10,175 nt of DNA. It comes from Acidobacteriota bacterium (lineage in GTDB: Bacteria > Acidobacteriota > Terriglobia > Versatilivoradales > Versatilivoraceae). Of the stretch, positions 1-6,499 are shown one piece after another (within the stretch, counting starts at the first letter, position 1; every line of letters starts with the position of its first letter). The position numbers and the translations under genes were made by a program. A model generated the notes under the pieces. The model did no database searches and was not told where the DNA came from. It was given only the letters and a program-made list of their open reading frames with translations. The stretch spans positions 1 through 10,175 of the forward strand of contig JAPPFQ010000444.1 of assembly GCA_028875135.1 (NCBI GenBank), written 5' to 3'.

Positions 1-79
1 GGGCCGAGACGATCACCGGCACAAGGGCGAGAAGCGCCGGAAAAATCAATGGCCAGCGCCTTTGCCGACGATTCCCCAT
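1..79 (-). CDS. Partial gene, N-terminus of a secreted or membrane-anchored protein
   Basis: Only the first 26 codons are present; the gene continues off the left edge. The ATG (79-77, minus strand) is preceded by a strong AGGAGG Shine-Dalgarno with about 5-6 bases of spacing. The peptide begins MGNRRQRRWP, then has a hydrophobic stretch (LIFPALLALVPVIVSA). This is a positively charged n-region followed by an h-region, as in a Sec signal peptide or an N-terminal membrane anchor. It lacks the full RRxFLK pattern of a Tat signal. A matching promoter lies upstream at 134-163. It is transcribed divergently from uvrA. Too little is visible to name a family. That it is a real gene rests on the coincidence of start, Shine-Dalgarno, promoter and signal-like peptide. 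Confidence 0.72.
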   Translation of the reverse strand, partial: MGNRRQRRWPLIFPALLALVPVIVSA

Positions 80-133
80 TCTCCGCCTCCTGCTTCCGCC
101 CCTTAATTCAACCCGAAGTTCGCATTCGCAAAA

Positions 134-163
134 ATTGTAGGGTGCCCCCGGCGTCGAAGTCAA
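134..163 (-). promoter_or_regulatory. Sigma70-type promoter for the leftward gene
   Basis: On the minus strand, TTGACT (163-158) and TACAAT (139-134) are separated by 18 bases; each hexamer matches the consensus at 5 of 6 positions. The predicted transcription start near 127 would leave a 5' leader of about 48 bases before the ATG at 79. A tandem TTCGCA-TTCGCA (119-130, plus-strand reading) sits at the expected start site. Confidence 0.6.
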
Positions 164-186
164 AGTCGCCGCCTCCGGCGCCGCGC

Positions 187-216
187 TTGACGGTGTTTCC
201 CCGCCGGGACTATGAT
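187..216 (+). promoter_or_regulatory. Sigma70-type promoter for uvrA
   Basis: TTGACG (187-192) and TATGAT (211-216) are separated by 18 bases; each hexamer matches the consensus at 5 of 6. Transcription would start near 223, giving a leader of about 40 bases before the uvrA ATG at 262. I see no E. coli-type LexA box (CTGT-N8-ACAG) or Bacillus-type box (GAAC-N4-GTTC) over the promoter, so SOS control of uvrA is not supported by those motifs, though LexA sites differ between phyla. Confidence 0.6.
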
Positions 217-261
217 GGCAGGTTTCGATAGAGCCCCTGTTTCACTCCTGGGTCGAGCGCC

Positions 262-3072
262 ATGGGTCTAGACAGCATTGTCGTCCGGGGAGCCCGGCAG
301 CACAACCTCAAAAACATCACGGTCGAGATCCCGCGCCGCCGGCTGACGGTGATCACCGGCCTGAGCGGCTCCGGCAAGTCGAGCCTGGCCTTCGATACCA
401 TTTACGCCGAAGGCCAGCGCCGCTACGTCGAGTCGCTGTCCGCCTATGCCCGTCAGTTCCTGGATCAGATGGAACGTCCCGACGTGGATTCCATCGAGGG
501 ACTCAGCCCGGCCATTTCCATCGAGCAGAAGACCACCAGCCGCAGCCCCCGTTCAACCGTAGGCACCATCACCGAGGTCTACGACTATCTTCGTCTGCTC
601 TATTCCTCCATCGGGGTCCCTCACTGCCACCGGTGCGGCCGATTGGTCGCCCGCCAGTCGATTCGGCAAATTCTGGAGCGGATTCGGGAACTTCCCCCGG
701 GCGAACGCATCATGGTGCTGGCCCCGGTCGTGCGCGGCCGCAAGGGGGAATATCGCCAGTTCCTGGAGGACCTGGCCGGCCAGGGGTTTGTCCGGGCCCG
801 GATCGATGGCCGGCTGAGGCCGCTGGATGAAGAGATTCACCTGGAAAGGCACAAGAACCACACCATCGAAGTTGTGGTCGACCGCTTGTTGATCAAGCCC
901 GGCATCGAGCGGCGGGTAGAGAGCGCGATTCAGACCGCCATGAAGTTGACCCGGGGCATCGTGCTGATTGCGGTGGTCAACGGTCCGGAGCGGCTCTATT
1001 CGGAGCGGCTGGCTTGCGTGGACTGCGGCATTTCCATCCCGGCGGTCGAGCCCAGGACCTTCTCCTTCAACAGTCGCTATGGAGCCTGCCCGAGCTGTTC
1101 GGGTCTCGGCACCCGCTTGGAGCTGGATCCGGCCAAGATTGTTCCGGACCCGTCCAGGTCGCTGCTCAACGGTGGATTGGCCCCCTGGAGCAACCGTTTG
1201 CCCGCGAGTCCGAGGCGATTTCTCAAGGGAATCGCCTCCCATTTCAGGGTGGATATGAGCCTGCCTTACCAGAGCCTGCCGTCCAGGGTGCGCACCGCCG
1301 TGTGGAATGGTGTCGGGGGCTCGACAGCTCTGGAAGCGGGCATTCTGCAGCAGCTCAAGGAGTGGGGCTACCACGAGGAGGCCCATGCGACGCGGCTGAG
1401 AGCCTTTCTGACCCCCAGACCCTGCTCGGCCTGCGGGGGCCGGCGACTGCGGCCCGAAAGCCTGGCCATCAAGGTGGCCCGCCTGTCCATTGCGGACCTG
1501 ACCGCTTTTCCCCTGGGGAACACCCTGCAGGTGATCCGAGACCTCAAGCTGACCCCCCGGGAAGAAACCGTGGCCGGCCGGGTGGTGCAGGAGGTGATCG
1601 ACCGCATCGAGTTCCTGTGCGCGGTGGGTCTGGAATATCTGAGTCTCGACCGTTCCGCCTCGACCCTTTCCGGAGGTGAGGCTCAGAGAATCCGGCTGGC
1701 CACCCAGATCGGATCCAGGCTCCGAGGGGTGCTCTACGTCCTGGACGAGCCCTCCATCGGGTTGCACCATCGCGACAACCGGCGCCTGCTGAAGATGCTG
1801 CAGCATCTCAGGGACCTGGGCAATACCGTGCTGGTGGTCGAGCACGACGAGGACACCATCCGCCTGGCCGATTTCGTGGTCGATCTGGGTGCGGGAGCCG
1901 GCAAGGCCGGAGGCGATCTGATTGCCAAGGGCACAGCAGCCGAGATTTCGCACAACCCCCGTTCCCTGACCGGACGCTACATTTCAGGAGAGCTGGAGAT
2001 TCCGGTTCCCGGAGACCGCCGGAAGGGCGACGGCAAGGCCGTGGTCGTCCGGGGCGCCCGCCAGAACAATCTGAAGGGAATCAACGTGCGCTTTCCCCTG
2101 GGTCTGTTCACCGTCGTCTCCGGAGTCTCAGGTTCCGGCAAATCCTCTCTGGTCAATGACATCCTCTACCGCGCCCTGGCCAGGCGGCTGCACGGTTCGC
2201 TGGCCGAGCCCGGCCGGCACCGGAGTCTTTCCGGCGCCACTCTGATCGACAAGGTCATCGAGATCGACCAGCAACCCATCGGGCGGTCGCCCCACTCGAA
2301 TCCCGCCACCTATACCGGCCTGTTTACAGCCATCCGCGAGCTGTACGCCTCGCTGCCGGAGTCGCGCGAGCGCGGCTACAAACCCGGCCGATTCAGCTTC
2401 AACGTCAAGGGGGGGCGCTGCGAGGCTTGCCAGGGGGACGGCCTGAGACGCATCGAGATGAGCTTCCTCCCCGATGTCTATGTGCAGTGCGACGTCTGCC
2501 GGGGGCGCCGCTACAATCGCGAGACCTTGACCGTCCGCTACAAGGGGCGCTCCATCGCAGATCTGCTGGAAAGCTCGGTGGACGAAGCGCTCGAAATCCT
2601 GGCCAACGTCCCCTCGATCCGCATGAAGCTTCAGACGTTGAGCGAGGTCGGCCTGGGATATGTCCACCTGGGGCAGTCGGCGACCACCCTGTCGGGAGGC
2701 GAGGCCCAGAGGATCAAGCTGGCTCGGGAGCTCAGTCGAAGGGCGACGGGGCGGACCCTCTACATCCTGGACGAACCCACCACGGGCCTGCATTTCGAGG
2801 ATGTCAAGAGGCTCCTGGAGGTGCTCCACCGCTTGACCGATCGGGGCAACACCGTGATCGTCATCGAGCACCAGGTCGACGTCATCAAGACGGCCGACTG
2901 GATCATCGACCTGGGTCCGGAGGGTGGCGAACAGGGCGGGCGGATCGTTGCCCAGGGCACTCCCGAAGAGGTGTCCCGGATTCCCGGCTCCCATACCGGC
3001 CAGGCGCTGGCCCCCTTGCTGCTGCCCGCCGGTCTCAAGGCGGCCGAGGCCCCTTCGGCGTACCTGCACTAG
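262..3072 (+). CDS. uvrA: Excinuclease ABC subunit A (UvrA)
   Basis: UvrA is the ATP-driven damage-recognition subunit of bacterial nucleotide excision repair; as a dimer it scans DNA and loads UvrB. The product is 936 residues, matching the usual length of about 940. Both ABC modules are intact: Walker A GLSGSGKS at 33-40 and GVSGSGKS at 621-628, signatures LSGGE at 469-473 and 810-814, and Walker B DEP at 495-497 and 837-839. Zinc modules are visible: CX2C-X20-CX2C (Cys252/255/276/279) and the C-terminal DNA-contacting CX2C-X19-CX2C (Cys720/723/743/746). Further CX2C pairs at 122/125 and 388/391 may form another zinc site. The start at 262 is the only ATG after an in-frame TAG at 229-231, and the N-terminus (MGLDSIVVRGARQHNLKN) is typical; the Shine-Dalgarno is weak. 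uvrB and uvrC are not nearby. Confidence 0.98.
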   Translation: MGLDSIVVRGARQHNLKNITVEIPRRRLTVITGLSGSGKSSLAFDTIYAEGQRRYVESLSAYARQFLDQMERPDVDSIEGLSPAISIEQKTTSRSPRSTVGTITEVYDYLRLLYSSIGVPHCHRCGRLVARQSIRQILERIRELPPGERIMVLAPVVRGRKGEYRQFLEDLAGQGFVRARIDGRLRPLDEEIHLERHKNHTIEVVVDRLLIKPGIERRVESAIQTAMKLTRGIVLIAVVNGPERLYSERLACVDCGISIPAVEPRTFSFNSRYGACPSCSGLGTRLELDPAKIVPDPSRSLLNGGLAPWSNRLPASPRRFLKGIASHFRVDMSLPYQSLPSRVRTAVWNGVGGSTALEAGILQQLKEWGYHEEAHATRLRAFLTPRPCSACGGRRLRPESLAIKVARLSIADLTAFPLGNTLQVIRDLKLTPREETVAGRVVQEVIDRIEFLCAVGLEYLSLDRSASTLSGGEAQRIRLATQIGSRLRGVLYVLDEPSIGLHHRDNRRLLKMLQHLRDLGNTVLVVEHDEDTIRLADFVVDLGAGAGKAGGDLIAKGTAAEISHNPRSLTGRYISGELEIPVPGDRRKGDGKAVVVRGARQNNLKGINVRFPLGLFTVVSGVSGSGKSSLVNDILYRALARRLHGSLAEPGRHRSLSGATLIDKVIEIDQQPIGRSPHSNPATYTGLFTAIRELYASLPESRERGYKPGRFSFNVKGGRCEACQGDGLRRIEMSFLPDVYVQCDVCRGRRYNRETLTVRYKGRSIADLLESSVDEALEILANVPSIRMKLQTLSEVGLGYVHLGQSATTLSGGEAQRIKLARELSRRATGRTLYILDEPTTGLHFEDVKRLLEVLHRLTDRGNTVIVIEHQVDVIKTADWIIDLGPEGGEQGGRIVAQGTPEEVSRIPGSHTGQALAPLLLPAGLKAAEAPSAYLH

Positions 3073-3090
3073 GGGAGCGGGAGAGCCCGA

Positions 3091-3130
3091 ATCCACGAAG
3101 GGCCACGAAGGACGGCGAAGGGCCACGAAG
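3091..3130 (+). repeat. Four-unit 10-bp tandem repeat (NNCCACGAAG type)
   Basis: Four consecutive decamers are atccacgaag, ggccacgaag, gacggcgaag and ggccacgaag. The second and fourth are identical, and the third differs at three positions from them. Similar CCACGAAGG runs are familiar as noncoding interspersed repeats in environmental bacterial genomes (my recollection, not searched). It lies 18 bp after the uvrA stop. I see no clear GC hairpin with a T-run that would terminate uvrA between 3073 and 3212. Confidence 0.75.
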
Positions 3131-3212
3131 AAAGACTGCAAGATTCCTTTCCTGCGGGCGGTCAGGGGTGAATTCCGGTAACCCGGTAGGGGGTAAGGCG
3201 GCCTCCCCTCCC

Positions 3213-3241
3213 TTGACACCTCTTTGGCAGGGGAACATAAT
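3213..3241 (+). promoter_or_regulatory. Near-consensus sigma70 promoter for the small ORF/NIPSNAP/LLM unit
   Basis: TTGACA (3213-3218, perfect) and CATAAT (3236-3241, 5 of 6) are separated by the optimal 17 bases. Transcription would start near 3248, about 47 bases before the small-ORF ATG at 3295. CCCCT at 3205-3209 and AGGGG around 3229-3233 are inverted copies flanking the -35 region and spacer, and the surrounding C-rich/G-rich sequence resembles interspersed-repeat debris. Confidence 0.65.
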
Positions 3242-3294
3242 TCGCTGCCCAAGCACCGCCCGAGGAGGGTTAAGGCCCGGCACCAGGAGACTTC

Positions 3295-3366
3295 ATGAGG
3301 GGAAGCACCAGCACCTTGAAGGAGTACACTGTCGAGGAGTCCCTTGAGAAAGGAACCCCGGAATGA
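3295..3366 (+). CDS. Small ORF (23 aa), putative leader peptide or small protein
   Basis: This 24-codon ORF was found by reading upstream of the NIPSNAP gene. It has a good Shine-Dalgarno (AGGAGA, 3285-3290) 4-5 bases before its ATG and lies about 47 bases downstream of a strong promoter. Its TGA (3364-3366) overlaps the ATG of the next gene (3363-3365) in the classic ATGA arrangement of translational coupling. The product starts MRGSTSTLKEY and ends EKGTPE; it is polar, with no membrane segment, no run of a single amino acid typical of an attenuator, and no family I recognise. The downstream gene also has its own AAGGA (3350-3354), so coupling may be partial. It could be a regulatory leader, a true small protein, or chance. 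Confidence 0.45.
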   Translation: MRGSTSTLKEYTVEESLEKGTPE

Positions 3367-3662
3367 TCTACGAACTCAGAATCTACCGCTTTCACCCGGG
3401 GCGCAAGCCCACCTTCCTGAGGTACTTCAAGGTGGCTCGCACCTTTATGGAGAAGTACGGCGTCACTTTCGTCACGGCCTGGGAGAACGTGGAACGTGAG
3501 GACGAGTTCATCTGGATGCGATCCTTCTCTTCCCTGAAACAGCGCCAAAAGGCCATCGATGCCTACTACGGCAGCCCGGAGTGGCTCGAGATCGTGGGCA
3601 AGATACGACCCACCATCAGGCGGCGGGAAGTGCGTCTCATGAAGGCCCGCCCGGGGTCTTAG
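3363..3662 (+). CDS. NIPSNAP family protein
   Basis: The 99-residue product matches a single NIPSNAP domain, a dimeric alpha+beta-barrel (ferredoxin-like) fold. Visible hallmarks are the start MIYELRIYRFHPGRKPTFLR, the central ENVEREDEFIWMRSFSS with the EDEF-[IV]-[WY] strand, and AYYGSPEWLEIVGKI near the end, where the family has the (Y/F)x(S/D)PEW motif. There is no signal peptide, so it is likely cytoplasmic. Bacterial members often sit beside oxidoreductases; their reactions are mostly undetermined. Shine-Dalgarno AAGGA lies 8 bases before the ATG. The gene overlaps the small ORF by 4 bp and precedes the flavin oxidoreductase by 50 bp, suggesting joint expression and possibly a shared substrate. 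The family call is firm; the function is not. Confidence 0.88.
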   Translation: MIYELRIYRFHPGRKPTFLRYFKVARTFMEKYGVTFVTAWENVEREDEFIWMRSFSSLKQRQKAIDAYYGSPEWLEIVGKIRPTIRRREVRLMKARPGS

Positions 3663-3712
3663 TTGCTGCGTTTACACCCGTCCGACACCGGACCCACAGG
3701 AGGTTTCGCTCA

Positions 3713-4789
3713 ATGAAGCTGGGAACTTTCATGATGCCGCTGCATCCTCCGGAGAAATCCCGAACCGAGTGCTTCCAGGAGGACGTGGATTACGTTCTTC
3801 TGGCCGAAGCCCTGGGTTTCACCGAGGCCTGGATCGGCCAGCACCACACGCTGGCCTGGGAACCCATTCCCTCCAACGATCTGTTCATCGCCCATATTCT
3901 GCCCCTCACCAGCAAGATCCGGTTGGGCACCGGGGTTTCGATCGTTCCGCAGCATCACCCCGCCAACATCGCCATCCGCCTTTCGATGCTGGATCATCTC
4001 TCGAAAGGGCGGCTCAATTGCGGCTTCGGTCAGGGGGGCGTGCCCACCGACTGGGAGCTGTTCGATCTCCCGGACCCCCAGACCCAGGGTCTGATGACGC
4101 TCGAAGGCATCGACATGATCCTCAAGCTCTGGCAAACGGAAGTCCCCTTCGACTTTCAGGGGAAGTTCTGGCGCATCAGGATTCAGAGTCCCAGGCAGGA
4201 GTTGGGGATCGGGACCATCCTGCAGCCCTACCAGAAGCCCCATCCTCCCATCGGCATGAGCATCGTGCGAGGAGACTCGCGGGCCGCCTTCATGGCCGGC
4301 CAGCGCGGTTATCTCCCGCTCAGCACCAACCTGATACCGGACTCCACGGCGGCTCAGCACTGGCTCCACTACTGCCGGGGCGCCGAAGACGCCGGCCAGC
4401 CGCCTCCCAGCCGCGACGTCTGGAGAGTCTCCCGCAGCGTCTACGTGGGCGAGTCCAAGGACGAGGCCTGGGATCACCTCATGAATGGCAACGTGGCCCG
4501 CTCCTTCGAGTACCTTCTGGGGCTGTTGAAGTCGGCCAAGATGCTTCACCTGGCCAAGCACGATCCCGAAGTGCCCGACGAGGAGGTGACTCCGGAGTAT
4601 GCCGTGAAGCACCTCTGCATCAAAGGCAACGTCAAGGACTGCATTCGTCAACTGGAGGAGGTCTGGGAGGTGACCGGTGGGTTCGGGACCTTGCTGATGA
4701 CCTCCAAGGACTGGGACGATGAGGACAAGTGGCGCCGTTCCATGAAGCTGCTGGCAGAGGAAGTGGTTCCGGCGCTGCCGACTGTCTGA
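3713..4789 (+). CDS. LLM-class flavin-dependent oxidoreductase (luciferase-like monooxygenase)
   Basis: The 358-residue product belongs to the bacterial luciferase-like superfamily: TIM-barrel enzymes that use reduced FMN or F420, commonly with O2, to oxygenate small organic substrates. Seen in the sequence are the N-terminal strand KLGTFMMPLHPPEKSR, the EAWIGQHH segment with His44/His45, IRLGTGVSIVPQHHP (69-83), DHLSKGRLNCGFGQG (94-108), and a C-terminal segment with LCIKGNVKDCIRQL, a helix typical of the family. The PLHPP start recalls the limonene 1,2-monooxygenase-like branch, but the substrate cannot be read from sequence. The start at 3713 is chosen because AGGAGG (3698-3703) lies 9 bases upstream; a longer in-frame reading from 3581 would run through the NIPSNAP gene. 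The stop lies 12 bp from the stop of the convergent aminotransferase. Confidence 0.92.
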   Translation: MKLGTFMMPLHPPEKSRTECFQEDVDYVLLAEALGFTEAWIGQHHTLAWEPIPSNDLFIAHILPLTSKIRLGTGVSIVPQHHPANIAIRLSMLDHLSKGRLNCGFGQGGVPTDWELFDLPDPQTQGLMTLEGIDMILKLWQTEVPFDFQGKFWRIRIQSPRQELGIGTILQPYQKPHPPIGMSIVRGDSRAAFMAGQRGYLPLSTNLIPDSTAAQHWLHYCRGAEDAGQPPPSRDVWRVSRSVYVGESKDEAWDHLMNGNVARSFEYLLGLLKSAKMLHLAKHDPEVPDEEVTPEYAVKHLCIKGNVKDCIRQLEEVWEVTGGFGTLLMTSKDWDDEDKWRRSMKLLAEEVVPALPTV

Positions 4790-4801
4790 GGCTGTCTTGG
4801 G

Positions 4802-6166
4802 CTAAACCAGCCGCCGAAAGCCCGACTGCTTGACGGGGCATTCCAGGTACTTGACCGGATCGCCCTCGTCCACCGCCCTTCCCACCACTTCCAGGGCTTC
4901 CCCAATCCTCTCCAGGGCCTGATCCAGATCCGCCTGGGAATGCTGGATGCAGAACATGAAACCCGGCCCGCCAATCACACCTCTCTTGGCGGTTTCCTGC
5001 AGGTAGAGGGTGGACGCGGCGGCGTTCTGCTCGGCGGGAACCCCTTCGAAGACCATGGCCGGGAAGGAGGGCAGTCCGATCATGCGGAAGGATAGCCCCA
5101 ACTCCCCGAAAATCGCGCTCAGGCCTTTCATGAAGCTGCGGCCGATGTCCTGGATGATCGCGCTGACGTTTCGGGCGCGATATTCCTCCAGGGTGGCCTT
5201 GCAGGCTGCCAGGCCGGTGGCTTCGGCCCAGTAGACGCTGCTGATGAAGGAGTCCAGGGCCACCTCCATGATTTCCCTTTTGCCCACCACGGCGCCCAGG
5301 GCAAAGCCGTTGGAAATGCACTTGGCGAAGGTGGCCATGTCGGGGACGACCCCGTAGTACTCCTGGGCTCCACCTGGAGCGGTGCGGAATCCCGTGACCA
5401 CCTCGTCGAAGATCAGAACCACTCCGTGGTCCCGAGTAAGCCGGCGCACTCCCTCCAGGTAGCCGGGATCGGGGGTATAGGTGCGAGCCGCCTCCATGAT
5501 CACGCAGGCCACCTCACCCCGGTTTTCCTCCAGCAGATTTCGGAGCGAGTCCAGGTTGTTGTATTCAAAGGCCAGGGTGGTGTCCAGCAGGCCCTTGGGA
5601 ACTCCCAAGGGGGTTATCCCGTGCATCAGGTGTTTTTCCAGAGCCGCGCCGGGGGCCAGATTGGCCGACAGATACCAGTCGTGCCAGCCGTGATAGCCGC
5701 AAAAGGCCACCTTGTCCCTGCCGGTGGCTGCCCGGGCGATGCGGACGGCCACCATGTCGGACTCCCCGCCGCCCTTGCAGAAGCGCACCATCTCGGCACA
5801 GGGAACGATCTCGGCCAACAGTTCGGCGGCCTCGATCTCCAAGGGGTGGTTGACGGTCAACCCGGTACCTTTGGCGGCCTGCTCCTGGACGGCCCGGACC
5901 ACGCTGGGAAAGGCATGTCCCAGAAGGACCGAGCCTGCGCCGAGGTTGAAGTCGAGGTACTCGTTGCCATCCACGTCCCATAGCCGGCAGCCCTGCTGGC
6001 GGTGGCTGTAGACGGGCGAGATCCCCTGCGCGTGAAGTTCGGCACGCCTTCCGAACAGGTGGGTACGTCCGGCGATCAGATTGTCGGCCCTCCCATAAAG
6101 CCGGATGGATTCCGGGACTCGGATCCCGTGGTTCAGAGCGCCTGGGTCTTGCACTGGTGGATTCAT
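4802..6166 (-). CDS. Class III PLP-dependent aminotransferase, glutamate-1-semialdehyde aminomutase-like
   Basis: The 454-residue product has the class III (fold type I) aminotransferase layout. Visible are LWDVDGNEYLDFNLGAGSVLLGH near the N-terminus, GYHGWHDW, MEAAR (Glu225), FDEVVTGFR with the PLP-nitrogen Asp254, and the Schiff-base Lys282 in FAKCISNGF. The Asp-Lys spacing of 28 matches the GSAM family. It departs from canonical HemL: the phosphate-binding SGTEA is GGGES (132-136), and the loop after the lysine is SNGFALGA rather than GGGLPVGA. A true 5-aminolevulinate role is therefore doubtful; transamination or aminomutation of another substrate is more likely. The ATG at 6166 is chosen over an in-frame ATG 17 codons upstream because AGAGGTGA lies just before it. 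It has its own promoter and converges on the LLM gene. Confidence 0.9.
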   Translation of the reverse strand: MNPPVQDPGALNHGIRVPESIRLYGRADNLIAGRTHLFGRRAELHAQGISPVYSHRQQGCRLWDVDGNEYLDFNLGAGSVLLGHAFPSVVRAVQEQAAKGTGLTVNHPLEIEAAELLAEIVPCAEMVRFCKGGGESDMVAVRIARAATGRDKVAFCGYHGWHDWYLSANLAPGAALEKHLMHGITPLGVPKGLLDTTLAFEYNNLDSLRNLLEENRGEVACVIMEAARTYTPDPGYLEGVRRLTRDHGVVLIFDEVVTGFRTAPGGAQEYYGVVPDMATFAKCISNGFALGAVVGKREIMEVALDSFISSVYWAEATGLAACKATLEEYRARNVSAIIQDIGRSFMKGLSAIFGELGLSFRMIGLPSFPAMVFEGVPAEQNAAASTLYLQETAKRGVIGGPGFMFCIQHSQADLDQALERIGEALEVVGRAVDEGDPVKYLECPVKQSGFRRLV

Positions 6167-6170
6167 CGGT

Positions 6171-6178
6171 TCACCTCT
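6171..6178 (-). promoter_or_regulatory. Shine-Dalgarno that fixes the aminotransferase start
   Basis: On the minus strand AGAGGTGA ends 4 bases before the ATG at 6166-6164. The longer reading from 6217 would begin upstream of, and overlap, the -10 box at 6206-6201, which makes that start unlikely. Confidence 0.75.
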
Positions 6179-6200
6179 TGTCTTGATTCGTTGGCCAAGG

Positions 6201-6206
6201 ATTATA
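6201..6206 (-). promoter_or_regulatory. -10 box (TATAAT) of the aminotransferase promoter
   Basis: A perfect TATAAT on the minus strand lies in a local AT-rich patch (about 6196-6239) within a GC-rich region. Transcription from near 6194 would give a leader of about 28 bases. No good TTGACA-like -35 is present at 16-19 bases (the 17-base position reads ATCTAT), so the promoter may need an activator. Confidence 0.55.
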
Positions 6207-6499
6207 TAAATGTTCATTACGTGATAGATTCTTATTTCCGGGCGTTGCGCCGCACGGCTTCAGCGGGACCTTCCGGCGGCTGGTCCCGACGACGCAGTGG
6301 CCACACCATCCCGAGTTTCTCATGGGTGCGCCATCACGGGCCGGCCTCGGTTCCCGCGCTCGCCTCGAAAGTTTCGCCACCGGTGGCGAATGCAACCGAA
6401 CCGCGTCCGACGTGATTACAGGGAAAGGTCTCGACAATGAGCAGATCGAATCAGTTACCGTGGGTCTCGAATTCCAGATGGGCCGGGAGGACTTCCCCG
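6207..6499. other. Intergenic region between divergent genes, no gene seen
   Basis: No convincing coding sequence lies between the aminotransferase promoter and the YIDPGTGS gene; the open frames on either strand lack start signals and family motifs. It holds an inverted repeat able to form a 7-bp stem (CGGGACC 6264-6270, GGTCCCG 6282-6288, 11-base loop), the 18-bp palindrome at 6373-6390, and two copies of GGTCTCGA (6426-6433, 6463-6470). I could not find a convincing rightward -35/-10 pair. Confidence 0.6.
6373..6390. promoter_or_regulatory. Perfect 18-bp palindrome, candidate operator
   Basis: TTCGCCACCGGTGGCGAA is a perfect inverted repeat with no spacer. It overlaps a second, 11-bp palindrome, CGAAA-G-TTTCG (6366-6376), so the TTCG half-site is shared. 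It lies 110 bp before the YIDPGTGS gene start and about 180 bp from the aminotransferase promoter. The shape fits a dimeric repressor site; a spacer-free palindrome makes a poor RNA hairpin because it leaves no loop unless central pairs open, and no T-run follows. Confidence 0.45.

Noticed and set aside
553..1953. 466-codon open frame on the minus strand inside uvrA
   Set aside because: It lies opposite a clear uvrA, is rich in Gln/Gly/Pro/His as expected from antisense of high-GC coding sequence, and has no family motif.
3160..3240. Rho-independent terminator after uvrA
   Set aside because: CCGG-TAAC-CCGG and CCCCT...AGGGG inverted pairs exist, but stems are short or loops long, and no T-run follows.
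2128..3252. 374-codon minus-strand frame over the uvrA 3' end
   Set aside because: Antisense shadow of the second ABC module, extending into the repeat region; no domain visible.
3581..3712. N-terminal extension of the LLM oxidoreductase
   Set aside because: It would overlap the NIPSNAP gene out of frame and adds unrelated residues; the start at 3713 has AGGAGG and matches the family N-terminus.
3710..4651. 313-codon minus-strand frame opposite the LLM gene
   Set aside because: Shadow frame; the plus strand encodes an unmistakable luciferase-like enzyme with a strong Shine-Dalgarno.
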